NCBI GenBank assembly: GCA_027311185.1 | Contig: DAICZK010000090.1 | Coordinates: forward strand, 266-6,006 | Origin: Sulfuriferula sp. | GTDB taxonomy: Bacteria > Pseudomonadota > Gammaproteobacteria > Burkholderiales > Sulfuriferulaceae | Length of the DNA stretch: 5,741 bases | Direction: 5' to 3' | Notes under the pieces: generated by a model | Database searches by the model: none | Told to the model about the DNA's origin: nothing | What the model saw: only the letters and a program-made list of their open reading frames with translations | Made by a program: the position numbers and the translations under genes | Shown: one piece after another, positions 4,686-5,741 of the stretch | Numbering within the stretch: position 1 is the stretch's first letter | Layout of the letters: each line of letters begins with the position of its first letter

Positions 4686-5741
4686 CGATCATCGCCGCGC
4701 CGAAAGCGGAGCAGGAAACTTCCGTCGCACCCGTCATCAGGCGGGCGAAGTCGTAGGTCACCATTTGGTCTGCGATGGCACCCTGCATGGCGGCGATAAT
4801 CAGATCGGCCGCCTCGTGCCAGCCCAGGTGGCGAAGCATCATTTCGGCCGACAGGATGATAGAACCCGGGTTGACGTAATCCTTGCCCGCGTATTTGGGC
4901 GCGGTGCCGTGGGTAGCCTCGAACATGGCGACGGTGTCCGATAGATTGGCTCCCGGAGCAATGCCGATACCGCCGACTTCGGCCGCGAGTGCGTCGGAAA
5001 TGTAATCGCCGTTCAGGTTGAGCGTGGCGATCACATCGTATTCGTCCGGCCGCAGCAAAATCTGTTGCAGGAACGCATCGGCGATCACGTCTTTGATGAT
5101 GAGGCCGCCGGGGAGACGGCACCATGGACCGCCGTCTATTTCCACTGCGCCGAATTCGCGTTTGGCGAGCTCGTAGCCCCATTTCTTGAAACCTCCTTCA
5201 GTGAACTTCATGATGTTGCCTTTGTGCACCAGCGTCACCGACCGGCGGCCGTGATCTATGGCGTACTGTATGGCGCGGCGGATCAGGCGCTCGCTGCCTT
5301 CGACGGACACGGGCTTGATGCCGATTGCGGAAGTGTCGGGGAAACGGATTTTGCTGACGTCCATTTCGGCTTGCAGATAAGCAATGATTTTTTTGACTTC
5401 CGCCGAGCCCGCTTCCCACTCTATGCCGGCATAAATGTCCTCGGTGTTTTCGCGAAAAATGACCATGTCGACTTTCTCGGGCGCCTTGACCGGGCTGGGC
5501 ACGCCCTGAAAGTAACGCACCGGACGCAGGCATACGTATAAATCCAGCATTTGCCGCAACGCGACGTTTAGCGAGCGCATGCCGCCCGATGTCGGCGTGG
5601 TGAGCGGTCCTTTGATCGATACCACGAATTCGCGCACCGCAGCGACGGTTTCTTCAGGTAGCCAGGTGTCGTTGCCGTATACGTGGACGGCTTTTTCGCC
5701 CGCATACACTTCCATCCAGGCGATCTGGCGCTTGCCTTCGT
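4675..5741 (-). CDS. icd: NADP-dependent isocitrate dehydrogenase, N-terminus beyond the window
   Basis: Icd oxidatively decarboxylates isocitrate to 2-oxoglutarate with NADP in the TCA cycle, as a cytoplasmic dimer. About 354 codons are visible, against about 416 in E. coli, so roughly 60 N-terminal residues lie past the right edge. Reading is open from the edge (frame ...[13 protein letters not shown]), so the ATG at 5715 is internal. RSLN (Ser codon 5572-5574) matches the substrate-binding serine that AceK phosphorylates in E. coli (Ser113). Other landmarks are [49 protein letters not shown] and HGTAPKYAG. The Lys-Tyr of APKYAG and the Tyr and Arg of TYDFARL correspond to the E. coli NADP-specificity residues Lys344, Tyr345, Tyr391 and Arg395. 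The loop after GGPW ([11 protein letters not shown]) is about five residues shorter than in E. coli. It converges on csp and shares the terminator at 4614-4650. Confidence 0.97.
   Translation of the reverse strand, partial: EGKRQIAWMEVYAGEKAVHVYGNDTWLPEETVAAVREFVVSIKGPLTTPTSGGMRSLNVALRQMLDLYVCLRPVRYFQGVPSPVKAPEKVDMVIFRENTEDIYAGIEWEAGSAEVKKIIAYLQAEMDVSKIRFPDTSAIGIKPVSVEGSERLIRRAIQYAIDHGRRSVTLVHKGNIMKFTEGGFKKWGYELAKREFGAVEIDGGPWCRLPGGLIIKDVIADAFLQQILLRPDEYDVIATLNLNGDYISDALAAEVGGIGIAPGANLSDTVAMFEATHGTAPKYAGKDYVNPGSIILSAEMMLRHLGWHEAADLIIAAMQGAIADQMVTYDFARLMTGATEVSCSAFGAAMIARM

Noticed and set aside
4664..5182. 172-codon minus-strand open frame overlapping icd in another frame
   Set aside because: It is an Arg-rich out-of-frame product of the icd sequence, and icd itself is clearly coding.

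Overview
The window is chromosomal housekeeping DNA from a Gram-negative proteobacterium. Protein similarity from memory, and the icd / csp / clpS-clpA gene order, point to a betaproteobacterium, possibly Nitrosomonadales; this placement is an inference, because no marker RNA is present. I see no mobile element, CRISPR array, tRNA or rRNA.

Layout from left to right. Positions 1-265 (minus) hold the first 88 codons of rfbA (rmlA), cut by the left edge. Positions 349-1404 (minus) hold complete rfbB (rmlB). These two enzymes carry out the first two steps of dTDP-L-rhamnose synthesis. No rfbC or rfbD lies in the window. A gap of 174 bases with a possible promoter separates rfbB from clpA. Positions 1579-3834 (minus) hold clpA and 3835-4143 (minus) hold clpS. 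They abut exactly (TAA then ATG), and the clpA ribosome binding site lies inside the last codons of clpS. ClpS is the N-degron adaptor that feeds the ClpA unfoldase, so the pair is a functional unit, read from a likely sigma-70 promoter at 4179-4206.

Positions 4144-4389 are a divergent intergenic region. It holds an AT-rich block, the clpS promoter with three GTTCA-type repeats, and the long leader of a CspA-family cold-shock gene at 4390-4593 (plus). This leader is the most interesting part of the window. It has its own strong Shine-Dalgarno sequence, a possible 36-residue leader ORF (4277-4387) that stops two bases before the csp start, and a terminator-like hairpin with a T run inside that ORF. 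That layout resembles a leader-peptide or attenuation arrangement, but it is unproven.

Downstream of csp are a 32-base imperfect palindrome across its stop codon and a strong 15-bp intrinsic terminator. The terminator has A and T runs on both sides and so probably serves both csp and the convergent icd. Positions 4675-5741 (minus) hold most of icd, the NADP-dependent isocitrate dehydrogenase of the TCA cycle, whose first residues lie beyond the right edge. An exact 11-bp tandem duplication sits at the icd stop codon.

The protein-coding genes all look intact and ordinary. The unexplained structure is confined to the intergenic regions.
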